64,000 bases of DNA from Enchytraeus crypticus (lineage: Eukaryota > Annelida > Clitellata > Enchytraeida > Enchytraeidae). The notes beneath the pieces were generated by a model. The model ran no database searches. It worked only from the letters and a program-made list of their open reading frames with translations, and was not told where the DNA came from. A program made the position numbers and the translations under genes. Where the stretch lies: the NCBI GenBank assembly GCA_905160935.1, contig CAJHZI010000548.1, positions 2,119,501 through 2,183,500 of the forward strand, read 5' to 3'. Shown here in pieces: positions 54,713 through 64,000 of this stretch (within the stretch, counting starts at the first letter, position 1; every line of letters begins with the position of its first letter).

Positions 54713-54935
54713 TTATATAATAAATGATGTTCTAATAATGTGCTATATTGTGAGCTCTACATCTTCTAATATTGGTTCCTAATGTATGATGGTGATGATG
54801 CTGATGTATAATATTGTGTTATACAATAAATGATCTAACAATACTGTATATTATATAATAAATTATCTTCTAATCATGTGTTATATAATGAGCTCTACAT
54901 CTTCAAATGGTGGTCCGTAATGTTTGATGATACTG
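54713..54935. repeat. About 140-bp tandem duplication
   Basis: TTCTAATAATGTGCTATATT...GAGCTCTACATCTTC (about 54730-54770) recurs as TTCTAATCATGTGTTATATA...GAGCTCTACATCTTC (about 54868-54906), each followed by TGGT(T/C)C and TAATGT(A/T)TGATG. Confidence 0.75.
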
Positions 54936-55041
54936 ATATCATTCCTATTTGTCTCTCAGAGGACGTTCATTAGTTGTCATTGATTTGATAGCATTCGACC
55001 ACTTCTAACAAGACATGCACGTGACATGAGCACATTTCTTC

Positions 55042-55046
<5 letters not shown>

Positions 55047-55081
<35 letters not shown>
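55047..55081. repeat. (GA)n microsatellite
   Basis: About 17 GA dinucleotides. Confidence 0.95.
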
Positions 55082-55083
<2 letters not shown>

Positions 55084-55319
55084 AACAGGCAGCTACATGC
55101 CGGAGTGTTAAACACGGTGTGACATGGTTAAGTGAACTAATGCAGTTCTTTGAGATTACTAAAAGCACTGGGGCTGAAAGCTCTCGACGGTCGATCTCAC
55201 CAATTTCCTACTGCAAATGAAACGCCAATCCAGATTTAGACATGACGCCACAGAAATGAGTGAAAAGTGGAAATGAGCATGTTCGGTATATCATGTTTTA
55301 GACTCGCCATGGATCTGGA

Positions 55320-55545
55320 TAGCTGGAGTTTGGATTGGACACTTTCTAAGGGGAAAGTCTACTAAAAAAGGTCAATGAAGGTAGAAAGGAAGGAAATAGA
55401 GGCAGAGGCAGGCCGAGATTAGGAACGTTAGATTTAAAGATCCACTCATATGTCGAAATGAAAAGAAAAGCGGAAGTCAGAGAAGAGTGGAGGCGTTGTA
55501 TACCATGGACCTGCCAGTAGGCAGTGCACTAAGAGAGAGACTCAC
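55320..55545 (+). mobile_element. LINE 3'-end stub, hairpin-tail family
   Basis: Broken frames encode LDTF*GESTKKGQ-like and RGRGRPRLG segments and VEMKRKAEVREEWRRCIPW, followed by CTGCCAGTAGGCAG and TGCACTAAGAGAGAGA. It is 5'-truncated about 200 bp from the end. Confidence 0.82.
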
Positions 55546-55639
55546 CCAGAAATTCACTTGAATGTGAATAGGATAATATACTCTGATATAGGGATTAGGT
55601 AATAAAAATAAGTATCACAGTTAAATAGAATTAAAGAGT

Positions 55640-55760
55640 TAACGTATAGGTTTTGGTACCTCAAGGTAACTGTCAGAAATGTACCGACTAGGACTTGAAA
55701 CTGATGAACTTCAGCTTATCCGACAAGCTTGCTATCCTTTCGGCTTTCCAATTAACTTAT
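55640..55760 (-). mobile_element. SINE-C (tRNA-derived), minus strand
   Basis: Minus strand: AAAGCCGAAAGGATAGCAAG (A box), GCTGAAGTTCATCAGTTTC, B box AGTTTCAAGTCCTAG. Similar to 23155-23300. Confidence 0.55.
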
Positions 55761-57394
55761 AGAAGGACTATTTGTAGATTTGTTCTATTTCGATAAAATG
55801 CATTCGTAGCGCATTAATAATAATAATAATAATAAATAATAATCTTTCTTTTAATTAAAGTCCTTCTTTTATTTTATTTTTAGCACAGGGTCCTATACAG
55901 CTCAGGGCAAAAAATCATCATTTCGGAATGGAGAGCAAAATTCAAAAAAATAATCCCCTTGTTAGGGAGTTTAAAAATAATAATAAAGGTTTAAAGTCCA
56001 TTTCCTCATACAAGGATAATGTCAGGTACATCCCTACATCACACGTCACTACTGATCGATTCACCTTAGCGACCTGAAAAACATGCGCTGAAGCTTAGTC
56101 GAAAAGGATTCATTTCAATGAAAGAATTTGAAGTTAAAGTTCAGTTTTCAAATGCAAACCAAATTCTGCAACATCTCCGATTGGTTGTGTGTAGAAAATA
56201 TATCGAAGATTGAGTCTGGATTGAAGTCCGCAAATCACTTAGCTGCTGATTTGAGAGCAAAGCCTCCGGAGCTTATCCGTAGTTACAGAAGATGAATTGC
56301 GTATTTACGCGACCAAGCAATTGCGAAGAATTTGCCGCGTGAAGAATGATTGATCGTCTGGACGCCATTCAAATATATAATATTAACTAACACTTCTGCA
56401 AAGACTTATCAGTTTTTTTCTCGGTTCTGGTTCTTTTCTGGCACAGCAAAAGCGTGATTAGCATTTAAATAAAATCCTAAACCGCGGATCTTCAGTCAGC
56501 CAAGCAGTTTGAATTGAATATTGAGCAGAAGAGAAGATTTCAATAAGGAATAATGTATAACTAATCTGTTTAATAATGTATTTAAAAATTTAAGCATAAA
56601 TTCATATCACTGTTATATGTCTAATTCATATTCTGTTAGACGAGAGAGAGAGAACTAGACCGATAACTATGTCTATTTAAATACACTCACAATATACATT
56701 GACATATACAAACAAGGCCTTCAATGGTTACAAGTAACCTATCTAGTTGACCACCCCTCAGTCATACAAAAGACGAAAGGTATCTGAAAAGTAACTGAAA
56801 CATACGTTAAACTTGGTTCTTTCTAGCTTTATATCGCATGAAAACTGTCATCTCGACTGCACAACTCAATGTAGCAAGTTAATTGAAAATGCTGAAATTA
56901 TGAAAACATTCCGCCATTCTTTGCCGATTGGCAAACATTTAGAAGCATAGTCATTTATAGAGAGGCTAAACATAAATTTAGCTTCATCTTCTGGTCTCTA
57001 AGGGACGTCATTTGCAATCTTTGAATCCTGGACTTACTGAATCGCAAATGGACATCTAATCAACCATGTTACTGGCTCACTTAATTTTAACAGCACTAGC
57101 CTATACTGTATGCCTGTAAATTAGAAATCTGACTTCAGTGACTGATGTTAATCAAATTTCAAATCTTGCTAATATCCCATCTATTTCATATTTCTCAAAT
57201 AATATGCCAAGTGTCATGTCCATTTTACAAATTCCTACTTATGTTCAGTTTTCGCACACCATAAAGAGCACTCAATCGATTAACGAATTAATCCTCTTTC
57301 AAAAGACTATTCTTACTCACATCTTAATTAGCCTATTGCTTATTAATAATAGGCCTATAGCCTATAACGTAGTTTTATGTTTCCTCTCTTAGGT
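55761..57394. other. Intergenic with faint SINE remnants
   Basis: A possible SINE-C tail on the minus strand lies at 55985-56080 (GAGGAAATGGACTTTAAACC). A tRNA-like stretch on the minus strand lies at 57005-57090 (GAGCCAGTAACATGGTTGAT, GGATTCAAAGATT). Short (AAT)n runs occur at 55816-55845. No gene recognised. Confidence 0.4.
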
Positions 57395-57480
57395 CTTGCT
57401 CAGTCGCCTCTTACGACACGTGCAGTTTACAGTAGTTCTGTTCTTTAATTGCCCGGACACAACATTGGTACTCGTTCTAT
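57395..57480. repeat. Dispersed repeat, GTCGCCTCTTACGACACGTG motif
   Basis: CAGTCGCCTCTTACGACACG, GCAGTTTACAGTAGTTCTGT and CCGGACACAACATTGGTA align with the 17.7 and 34.2 kb copies. Confidence 0.6.
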
Positions 57481-57869
57481 ATACTAAATTTTCTTCTCGA
57501 CAGCTCAAAACAATTAAATACGCGAGAATCCCTAAAATATTTATTATCGTTGGCCGAAAAACTAACAAATCTGTGAAAACGAAATAATTATTTGATAGTC
57601 TTGCAGCTAAGCGAGCTTGGGATTGGATGCTGTAGCTACTGGGAATCCAAGCGCTTGCTTTAAATTAACGTTGCTTATGACATTAATAATGAACCGAACT
57701 AAACCGTATGAGGCAAGCCAAGCAGTCAGCATGGGTCCTTTATCGACCATTTGGGATTAGGAACAATCCTTACTAGTGTTTGGATAGAACGGAAAGAATG
57801 GAGAGTTGTGGTTTCATAAAATATTAATGATCACTCATGCACGCAGCTATTTACTGAGTATACAGCCGT

Positions 57870-58190
57870 AACAATCCCATTTGTATGTTACCCCTATCAC
57901 TGTGTCGTAACAAGCCCTTTCTTATGCTACCCCTATCACTCTGTCGTAGCAAGCCCTTTCATAGGTTACCTCAATCATAAGAAGTCTAAATTTGTCGTAA
58001 GAAGTCTATTCGTATGCTACCCTATCATGTTTTGTAGTAACAAGTCCATGCGTGTGTTACCCACATCATACTCTGTCGTAACATTTCCATACGTATGTTA
58101 CAAGTATATGATTTTGTAGTAACAAGCCCGCCCATTCGTATGTTACCCCTATCAGGTTTTGTCATACCAAGTCCATTCGTATGTTAGCCA
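57870..58190. repeat. About 40-bp degenerate minisatellite
   Basis: Seven to eight units of the form GTCGTAACAAGCCCnTTCnT plus ATGTTACCCCTATCACnnT, with length variation. Confidence 0.88.
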
Positions 58191-58388
58191 TAGCTACCAG
58201 TATCAATAAACAGGGGCACTGGTCAAGATAGAGTATCTTGGTAACTATCTGCGGAAAACTGCATGTGAGCTTTAGAGTTACATAACGTCCATATTATTTG
58301 TTTATTCAATGCCAGTCTTTCATAAACTTCTAACATGATTTGGAAGATTTTACCAGCGGCGCAAATTTTCCCTCAGTTTTATCAACTT

Positions 58389-58432
58389 TCCCGACCCTAG
58401 TTTAACCGGGATTTAAGGGAAGATGATGATGC
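58389..58432 (+). mobile_element. Retroposon 3' end with (GAT)n tail
   Basis: TCCCGACCCTAGTTTAACCG, GGATTTAAGGGAAGATGATG. Short tail, otherwise the clearest match to the family motif. Confidence 0.65.
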
Positions 58433-58589
58433 TATTTATCAATATGGTTTTTCTATCATTGCTGCAATTTTTTGTTGTTATTCCATTCGCGCTTCAGACA
58501 TGAAACTCTGAGTACTAAACTGGTGTGAAATATAGCTTAAATACTGCATTACCTAAGATTACAAGTATCAAAATTAGCTAATCAGATGA

Positions 58590-58990
58590 ATCAGGCACTT
58601 ATGTATGTAAGTAAGTATGCATGTAAGACAGAACGACGGATCAAAGAAGAGAGAAGGACACAGACAGAGAGAGACAGACAGACAGACAGACAGAGATGGA
58701 GAGAGATGCGGTCAGGCCTTGTTCTGCAGCTACGGACTCCGCTCCTGCCGAGAACGTGAATTCGATAGGAGAGCTGGGTGGTCAGGGTGGCTGGGGGGGT
58801 GGGGCACACACTCTCCTAGGAGGAGGGGGTGGAGATCAAAAGCATTGAACGACCAAGATTCAACGTCTATAAGCTGCTCCCAATGCTCGCCGGCTAGTTT
58901 AGTTGCGTTGCTATAGCAACATCTTTTAGGACAATTCCACTGCTGCTGGCTCCGCAGTGAATGATGAAGCAGAGAGGTCATGTTCTTAGA
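58590..58990. promoter_or_regulatory. GC-richer patch with an X-box-like palindrome
   Basis: Within 58700-58980, richer in GC than its surroundings, GTTGCTATAGCAAC (58907-58920) is a perfect 14-bp palindrome close to the RFX X-box (GTnRCC-RGYAAC). A (GACA)n repeat precedes it (58660-58695). No coding exon recognised nearby. Confidence 0.3.
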
Positions 58991-59815
58991 GATAAATGCA
59001 GAAATAATTCTAATAAATAATAAATAATATATCGAATCCTGGAGTGGGGAAAATTAATCTTATATGATAAAAATACTGAAATTAGTTTGAGCAGTAGATT
59101 ATAATAATACTACTCACAGTTGTCTACAATTAAGAAAAATAGAGTTAATATCATAATAATGGAGAATCTTGTATAAAAAACCAATTTTAGTGATATGTAT
59201 ATAACCGGATTACTGTTGACGAAATCATTAAGAAAATATGATGCTTAAGAGGTCATAGAAATGAAAAATGAATTGCTTAAGAAAATCAGATGTCTAGACT
59301 GCGCATACATGTATTCTAAAATGGCAGTTCCGAATCTCCTTATCTCGTATAAGATATTTAAAAATATCAATGTCCGGTACTTCATCAACTCACTTCTCGC
59401 AATGAAAGTCAGTAGAAAAGTTCAGCGTTCACAATACACAATTAATTAGTCAGCCTATTACTAACACACCACTACTAAGTTTTTATAAAACAAAGGATAT
59501 GAATCTTCTTCGAACAAGGGATTAAGCCGACGCTGGATATTATCATCACAGCGTATTTCAAGCATTGCTTACTACCAGACTAGTCCTTCTTGGAAATGTT
59601 TTCGTCAATAAGCGCATCGGTTTGTCGCTTCTCAAAGGCGACAATGTCCTCAACAAGGATGTGGAATGGGATTAGAGGAGGAGTTGAAGGGATTGGACCC
59701 TCCTAGTGAAAATCATCCGAGGAGTACTTAATCCAGCTACCTCAGCCTCTTGCAAAGTCATTCTGATCATTTGTTTTAATTCATTTAATGTTAAATCAAT
59801 CGAGAAATCAATAAG
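58991..59815. other. Intergenic, nothing recognised
   Basis: Short open frames without motifs. Confidence 0.45.
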
Positions 59816-59819
59816 CATA

Positions 59820-59932
59820 ACATTTTACCGATGGTGTTGGAAGGTTGTTCTTAAATCCACGCCGGCTGCAATTGATGCGCCAACAAAAGGTAACGATTAC
59901 TAAGAACCATAGAGAGGAATGGAAGAAATAAC
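59820..59932 (+). mobile_element. 5S-SINE body, 5'-truncated copy
   Basis: GATGGTGTTGGAAGGTTGTT, CTTAAATCCACGCCGGCTGC, AATTGATGCGCCAACAAAAG, AACCATAGAGAGGAATGGA match 53460-53550 closely. The 5S-like head is missing. Confidence 0.8.
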
Positions 59933-60352
59933 GAAAACTACAAAAACAGCAACCATAAGAAAGGAAAATATGTAAACCCATGCGATATGTCATGTATGTA
60001 ACTATACGAACAAAAAAATTTAAAACGCCTCTCTACATAAAGTGCTACAGTAGCGCTAAATTAATGGACCTAATCACGTAACTTAATAAGAAACGGTCAG
60101 AATTTTTCAGATCAATATGTTAAGGGGTTGACGATGATGCACCCCTGCCACGATCATTTCTTCTCTAATCTCATCCACTCCTCCACTTTCAGGATTCAAT
60201 TGTCATATTAGGAAACCTGCATCTCTCGCTGCTGTGAAGAGATGCCGAGAGCTTCAGCTGTATATAAAGTAGCTGCAGCTAATTTAGAGACAGCATCAGC
60301 TTCTGACCGCTGCTGCTCATCAGTCCTGCTTAGTCCCTGCCACGGGTTGTTA

Positions 60353-60354
<2 letters not shown>

Positions 60355-60388
<34 letters not shown>

Positions 60389-60625
60389 ATTTTCTCTCTC
60401 TATCTATATATCTTTCTCTCTTTCTCATTCATTTTCTCTCTCTCTCGTTTACTTTTTCTCTCTCTCTCTCTCTTTCTCTTTTTCTCTCTCCCTCTCTTTC
60501 TCTCTCTCTCTCTCCCTCTCTCCCTCTCTATCTCTTCTCTCCCTCTCTCCCTCTCCATCTCTCTCTCCCTCTCTTTCTCTCCCTCTCTCTCTCTCCCTAT
60601 CTCTCTCTCTCTCTCTCTCACTGTC
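60355..60625. repeat. (CT)n compound microsatellite
   Basis: About 270 bp of CT with TTTCT and CCCTCT interruptions. Leu/Ser and Arg/Glu frames on the two strands are artefacts. Confidence 0.95.
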
Positions 60626-60934
60626 TTATCTCTCCAGTTATTCATGACTCTTCCATTCTCTTACTCTTACTGTAAGTCCTAGTTTCTAGGTCACGTGTAG
60701 TTTTTATTAAATGTACAAATATATTTGTTGCTATTCTCTTCAGTAGCAAATAGCCACTCGCAAAGAGATCATTTCTAGACAATGACACAAACGGTTAAAC
60801 CAATACCGTTATACAATATCAATACCGATATATGTCTTATCCCTATAATTTTAGTTGTAAGAAATTATTTAATCTCAATTATTTCTCATTAGGCTCATCG
60901 GATTAGTCTGAGAGATATCTTAATACTTTTTATT

Positions 60935-61254
60935 ACGCCAATAGAAACGCCCCGTAGCACTAGGAAAGTCGACGCAGCTGAACGCGCTGCCATATCTGCC
61001 TTGGTCGCCGCTTGCTGCACCTCGACTCAGCGTCCGGATCATGGAAGCGGAAGCAGTTAGAGCAGCTTGGACGAGACTGGATCAGGGTCCGGAATCACCC
61101 AGCACTCAGCTAGCAGGATTCAGGACTCGAGCAGTGATCGACGCTCTCTCTTTCTTTCGCTGTGACTCCGTAGAGAGACTCTGAGCTATAGGAGAGATGA
61201 TACAATGATCCGGAGAACTGAGGACGACAAAGACTAGGCGAGATCTCGGAGCGA
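60935..61254 (+). other. Candidate first exon or promoter of an unseen gene
   Basis: A GC-rich island in AT-rich DNA with a CCAAT motif at 60937-60942. A short frame ATG GAA GCG... (61041-61184, 47 codons, no known domain) follows, and a strong donor-like GAGCGA|GTGAGTAT lies at 61254/61255. Together these resemble a 5' untranslated or short coding first exon whose gene would continue to the right, outside the window or across a long intron. No protein homology supports it. Confidence 0.3.
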
Positions 61255-61624
61255 GTGAGTATATTTACTGATCATCAGTAGTATGTAGAAACAAACGTTG
61301 AATTTCGTACTAATTAGCTTGCTTTAAGAGTCGGATGAAAGCAATCACAAATTACATTTTGAGAGTTGTGTTTGAGAATTTCTACACTAACTAGATACTT
61401 TAGTGAATTTAAATATGAATGATGTTAGTTAGCTTGACAGCAGACCCTTCATTTAGATTTTTACTCCGTCTCCCTATAAATTTCGCTCTCGCTCATTCTG
61501 TAGTATTCAGTGTCTAAGACTCAAATGTTTAAACGTTAAAGAATCTTAGAGTTTTTAAACTTCATCCTATGATACAGAGATATAATTTGTTCTCGGGTCA
61601 CCTATAAATATAAATAAATAATAA

Positions 61625-61740
61625 GATTAAGTTTAAAGTCTGTTCCCACCTCTAAGCCTACTGTAAGAGACGATGATCGAACCCGTTATCGCTTACTTTT
61701 CATCCAAATGCTCTATCAATTCTGTCACGATCCGTTATGA
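61625..61740 (-). mobile_element. SINE-C-like (tRNA-derived), minus strand
   Basis: Minus strand: TTGATAGAGCATTTGGATGA (A box), B box ACGGGTTCGATCATC, tail GAGGTGGGAACAGACTTTAA. Confidence 0.6.
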
Positions 61741-61945
61741 TTAATTCACAACCTCTATAGCCATTCTTCGATTTATTAGATATAAAATGAAATAATTATT
61801 TGATGAAACTCAATTATTGATCAGTGATCGCTAATGCAAGAGAGGTAGATAGAGAAAAAGACTGTCGGTGAAATGATAATTCACCAACTTCAAGAGTTCG
61901 ACCTCCGTAGCGACACACGTAAGAGAGCTGTAGCCTGTAGTGTTC

Positions 61946-61949
<4 letters not shown>

Positions 61950-61994
<45 letters not shown>
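61950..61994. repeat. (TA)n microsatellite
   Basis: About 22 perfect TA dinucleotides. Confidence 0.95.
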
Positions 61995-61997
<3 letters not shown>

Positions 61998-63321
61998 GTT
62001 TACAATGCCCTTGTCTCTTCTCTAAAAAGTATTTATTAATTCAGACTAAAATTATTCCAGCTATATTTTACGTAGGTCTGAATCTGGATGTTTTTATGGA
62101 CTTCATGGTTAACGTTAAATAAGCTCAGATTGATAGTATCAAATCAGCTACTTTAATAACACCATATTTACGAAGCTAAGGTGAATCAGCATTCTCTTTT
62201 TCAACACAATATTATCTAGCGATAGTAAAACTAACGTGACAGCAGAAATGCAAGTTTTAGACGAATAGATCTACTGTTATTTGAGTTTACTTTGTTTCTA
62301 GTTACGAGGATAAAGTATAGATATAAGTTCATACAAATTAAGTATATAGTGCAATTTAAATTCTCAAAATAAAAAGAGAAATAATGAAATATTTGCAGGT
62401 TAATATTGTATAAAATGAAAAGTCAGGTTAATATTGTATAAAATGAAAAGTCTGAGAAAATTATTGTATTAGGCTAGTTCATTTATGCAGGGGATTGCTT
62501 TTAACTGTTACATACCTTAATTAACAAAAAAATTTAAATTTAAAAAATCGTTATCAAAAACCCTATATATAAAATAAAAAATTTCACTTATTTAGAAGCC
62601 GCCTAGTAGAAATTAAACTATGTACTAATTTTAAAGTGATAATTTTTAAGTTATCAGAAAAGCAAAGATACATGTACATGTATAGTTTATTATTTGCTCT
62701 CCCTGAGGATTTACTGAAGTAATCTACGCTGTTCAAAACGTCCCTGATATCATCCTCAGTTGATAAAGCAAGGTAAAATCACAAACCCATTTTGTGATAA
62801 ACTCAACATGTAACGGAGGCCAATATTTTAGTTTGCTTATTTTAGTTGTTTTTTGTATACATGATGGGTGGTCAACTAGATAGGTTTTTATAACCTATTT
62901 GACGGCCTAGTATGTGTTGTTGCATGTTTGAATGTTTTCGAAAATGAACACAATTCTCTCTCTCTCTCTTTCTCTCTTTCTCTCTCTCTCTCTTTCTTAT
63001 TTGCCATGTGAAAATAATATATCGATTCTGTTCTTGTATTCAGACGCATCTAAATGGTAAATTAAAGGTTCTGTGAGCTTAATTATGGCTTTTAATTGAC
63101 GGCTACGCCCTTATGTATTAGCTTAGGTGACGGCTGCGCCCTTAATTACGGGCATGGAAAGCGGACGTTGCGTTTTTGGCTCCAAATATGCTCCATATGT
63201 ATAGAAAGGTTGTCACTTTACACAACTATAGGCCAATGAGTGACTGTAGAGATCTGACACTCCATAAAATGAAAATTAGCGTCTTCATGGAGTCGTCAAC
63301 TGATCCGAGAGAACTATAATT
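61995..63321. other. Intergenic, small repeats only
   Basis: A perfect 28-bp tandem duplication (CAGGTTAATATTGTATAAAA...) lies at 62396-62451. A (CT)n run is at 62953-62998. A GACGGCTACGCCCTTA pair lies at 63100 and 63130. No gene recognised. Confidence 0.5.
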
Positions 63322-63337
63322 CTTGCGCATGCGCAAG
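63322..63337. promoter_or_regulatory. NRF1-like palindrome
   Basis: CTTGCGCATGCGCAAG is a perfect 16-bp palindrome containing TGCGCATGCGCA, which fits the NRF1 consensus YGCGCAYGCGCR. In animals such sites cluster at broad promoters. No exon is identified beside it. Confidence 0.4.
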
Positions 63338-63904
63338 TCTGCTGCATGTTAAGTGTTTCCATTTAGTTCTTACAAAATTATGACGATTAATAGCAAGGAG
63401 CAGCTCATGGATTTGAATTGAATTTAAATGCAAATGTTCATAAATTTTTGTTTTAACTAAACCAATGGATGGTGATTTTACATCACGAGCTAATCCATTT
63501 CTGATTCAACGACGCAACGAAACAAATTAGCAAAAATTATTTTTTGAGATTTTATTAGACGGCTTTTGACGGTAACGATTTTGCAACAAGAAAAGCAAGA
63601 ACAGGAAATTTGCAAAAATTATTTTTGCGTTTAAAATTTATGTTAGACTGTTTTTGACGTTAACTTTTTGCTAACTGCCAGGTCAAATCAGAAATTTCTT
63701 GTTTCTAAAGAGTGACATCAATAATTCCGTTCACTTTACTAGGAAGAACTATTCAATTTTTACATGTAAGAGAACAAGAACAGAATTTGGGTAAACAGGA
63801 TTGTTTTCTCAGAGAATGACACCCCTTCCCAGCAAATGTTAGTCGAAGCTGAGGAAGGCATGGGGCCCACCTCGTTATTAGCAGAATCTCCCAAGAATTA
63901 TGGT

Positions 63905-64000
63905 ATATCAAAAGGAATGTTGTAGATGATTTAAAGATCCACTCGTATGTGGACATGAAGAGTAAAACCGAAGATTGAGATGAGTGGAGGCGTTATATAA
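63905..64000 (+). mobile_element. LINE 3'-end stub, hairpin-tail family, cut by window edge
   Basis: Encodes [18 protein letters not shown], a stop, then DEWRRYI. It matches the C-terminus of the 45.1-45.5 kb copy and runs off the right edge before the terminal hairpin. Confidence 0.75.

Overview
This is a 64 kb piece of AT-rich nuclear DNA from an animal. The evidence is an intron-split DMAP1 gene with GT-AG junctions, a single-exon beta-1,3-galactosyltransferase, several families of non-LTR retrotransposons (LINEs), tRNA-derived and 5S-rRNA-derived SINEs, foldback elements, and very dense micro- and minisatellites. The repeat style (abundant TAGGCCTA palindromes, tRNA/5S SINEs, LINEs with simple-repeat tails) suggests a marine invertebrate. 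I cannot name the phylum from sequence alone. All alignments here were made by eye, so boundaries of repeats are approximate.

Layout. 1-1.6 kb: the 3' part of a LINE reverse transcriptase on the + strand, running in from the left edge. 1.6-18.3 kb: no convincing host gene; LINE 3' stubs, SINEs, minisatellites and a perfect 26-bp palindrome. 18.76-20.06 kb, minus strand: a beta-1,3-galactosyltransferase-like gene with one coding exon. 20-28.6 kb: intergenic, with SINEs, a foldback element and simple repeats.

28.81-48.28 kb, plus strand: a complete-looking DMAP1 orthologue in 11 coding exons (414 aa), with every intron phase consistent and a nearby poly(A) signal. DMAP1 is a subunit of the NuA4/TIP60 and SRCAP chromatin complexes. 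Intron 2 holds an antisense CR1/L2-type LINE and a second LINE stub. Intron 3 holds a foldback element. The last intron (9.6 kb) is packed with minisatellites, SINEs and LINE stubs. 48.3-64 kb: mostly repeats, with one 5S-derived SINE, a GC-richer candidate first exon near 61 kb, and NRF1-like (63.3 kb) and RFX-like (58.9 kb) palindromes that could mark promoters.

The most striking signal is inside DMAP1. Three separate splice junctions are themselves tandemly duplicated into the adjacent intron. The exon 4 acceptor occurs four times at an exact 32-bp spacing, the exon 7 acceptor five times at about 75 bp, and the exon 7 donor five times at an exact 33-bp spacing. Each makes an array of near-identical candidate splice sites with predictable effects on reading frame. 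A second theme is that many simple repeats here are the tails of specific retroelement families: (GAT)n behind one 30-bp motif, (TTG)n behind the CR1/L2-like LINE, and (GA)n behind the LINE that ends in the hairpin CTGCCAGTAGGCAG.
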